From Hymenobacter sp. HSC-4F20 (GTDB taxonomy: Bacteria > Bacteroidota > Bacteroidia > Cytophagales > Hymenobacteraceae): a DNA stretch of 64,000 nt. Positions within the stretch are counted from its first letter, which is position 1. The number at the start of each line of letters is the position of its first letter. The notes beneath the pieces are model-generated. The model saw only the letters and a program-made list of their open reading frames with translations, was not told where the DNA came from and did not search any database. The position numbers and the translations under genes were made by a program. Location: positions 620,001 to 684,000 of the forward strand of contig NZ_JAHZTD010000001.1 of NCBI RefSeq assembly GCF_019599275.1, in the 5' to 3' direction. This document shows positions 63,472 to 64,000 of this stretch, one piece after another.

Positions 63472-64000
63472 TCACCTGTTAGATAAAGGCGGCAACTGCT
63501 TTTTCAAGTAAAAGGCATCAATAATAATCATGAAGGTGTCAACGCCAGGTCTTATGTCACTATTGTCAATTCCTATGCGGTAGTAGCCCTTTACTTTCGT
63601 TATGCTATCAGTGAGGGTAGCAGTTGGTGTGCACTCAATGGTTAATACATCCTTGCTGTCACTTAGCACTTCTCCATTAATATTGTTGTCGAATGAGTAG
63701 TCAAAGTAGATATCCTTAGCTGGTTGGTTCTTTCGAATAAAGCTAGCTATATCCTTGTTTCTTTTAAAAATCTTAATGACAAACGAAGAATTATATGTTA
63801 TTGTGTCATTTGATATGTTAGTTAAATAACTATCTTCAGATGCTGCTGGTTGTTTGTTCTCTATATGAGCATCATTCTGGCTGCAAGAGCAAAATACATT
63901 TGCGAGTAATATTATTGTTGTACTATTAATTATAGTGCTAATATGTCTGTGAAAGGCATTTGTTTTTCTATGTAGATTATTGTTGTGGATGCGTTTTATG
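63472..64000 (-). CDS. AT-rich putative lipoprotein (runs off right edge)
   Basis: An open frame with no stop from the window edge to TGA at 63472-63474, about 176 codons. GC is far below the neighbours. A hydrophobic segment (ISTIINSTTIILLANVFCSC) ends in a lipobox-like region, followed by SQNDAHIENKQPAASEDSYL and a soluble beta-rich part (FVIKIFKRNKDIASFIRK, TKVKGYYRIGIDNSDIRPGV, TFMIIIDAFYLKKQLPPLS). The visible part has no ATG, so the true start is outside the window or non-ATG. No family recognised. It overlaps the alternative start of the amidohydrolase. Confidence 0.65.
   Translation of the reverse strand, partial: IKRIHNNNLHRKTNAFHRHISTIINSTTIILLANVFCSCSQNDAHIENKQPAASEDSYLTNISNDTITYNSSFVIKIFKRNKDIASFIRKNQPAKDIYFDYSFDNNINGEVLSDSKDVLTIECTPTATLTDSITKVKGYYRIGIDNSDIRPGVDTFMIIIDAFYLKKQLPPLSNR

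Overview
The window looks like chromosomal DNA of a high-GC member of the Bacteroidota, most probably a Hymenobacter-type organism (Cytophagales). This is an inference from three things: gene content, the near absence of Shine-Dalgarno sequences, and repeated TAnnTTTG -7 boxes (often TACCTTTG) close to start codons. About 60 protein genes are supported. I saw no rRNA, tRNA, CRISPR array, prophage or complete transposon.

Region 1-12.3 kb is a pentose and plant-polysaccharide block. It holds transaldolase and transketolase, a GH43 arabinanase, a GH36 alpha-galactosidase, a second GH43 enzyme, a GH51 arabinofuranosidase, and a divergent LacI-family regulator. Four 16-bp palindromes (ACACAA-N4-TTGTGT type) lie upstream of transketolase, at the arabinanase start, upstream of the GH51 operon and upstream of the regulator itself. 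The likely logic is de-repression of arabinan or arabinogalactan degradation together with the non-oxidative pentose phosphate enzymes that consume the released pentose.

Region 12.4-20.9 kb is signalling. It contains a membrane-tailed DnaQ-type exonuclease overlapping a cNMP/CBS/DUF294 nucleotidyltransferase-like protein, two small STAS-like proteins separated by a strong hairpin, and an ECF sigma factor operon with a zinc-finger anti-sigma factor carrying HEAT-like repeats and two DUF4097 proteins. A frameshifted PAS-domain remnant closes the region.

Region 20.9-38.6 kb is mostly housekeeping, membrane and respiratory: an amidohydrolase, a YihY/BrkB protein, DUF2062, SseB-like, a SCO/cytochrome c/lipoprotein operon, DUF4112, an aldo/keto reductase, a NarL-type regulator, a diadenylate-cyclase-like DACNV-type protein, a HI0933-like flavoprotein, a cation/proton antiporter, ClC, MscS and a yeast-FCY1-like cytosine deaminase.

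Region 38.6-50.5 kb holds an AddB-like nuclease and an AddA-like helicase-nuclease separated by four unrelated genes, with a low-GC orphan gene on one side and an SPFH-like lipoprotein on the other. Region 50.5-64 kb has a thioesterase, a cold-shock protein followed by a DEAD-box RNA helicase with a glycine-rich RGG-like tail, DUF2383, a second HI0933-like protein, a broken MobV relaxase fragment, two SDR-superfamily proteins, a DUF1571 protein with an inserted LysM-like segment, a family-2 glycosyltransferase, a second amidohydrolase and an AT-rich lipoprotein gene running off the right edge. REP-like palindromes with GTCAT-type ends occur near 0.4, 7.6 and 62.1 kb.
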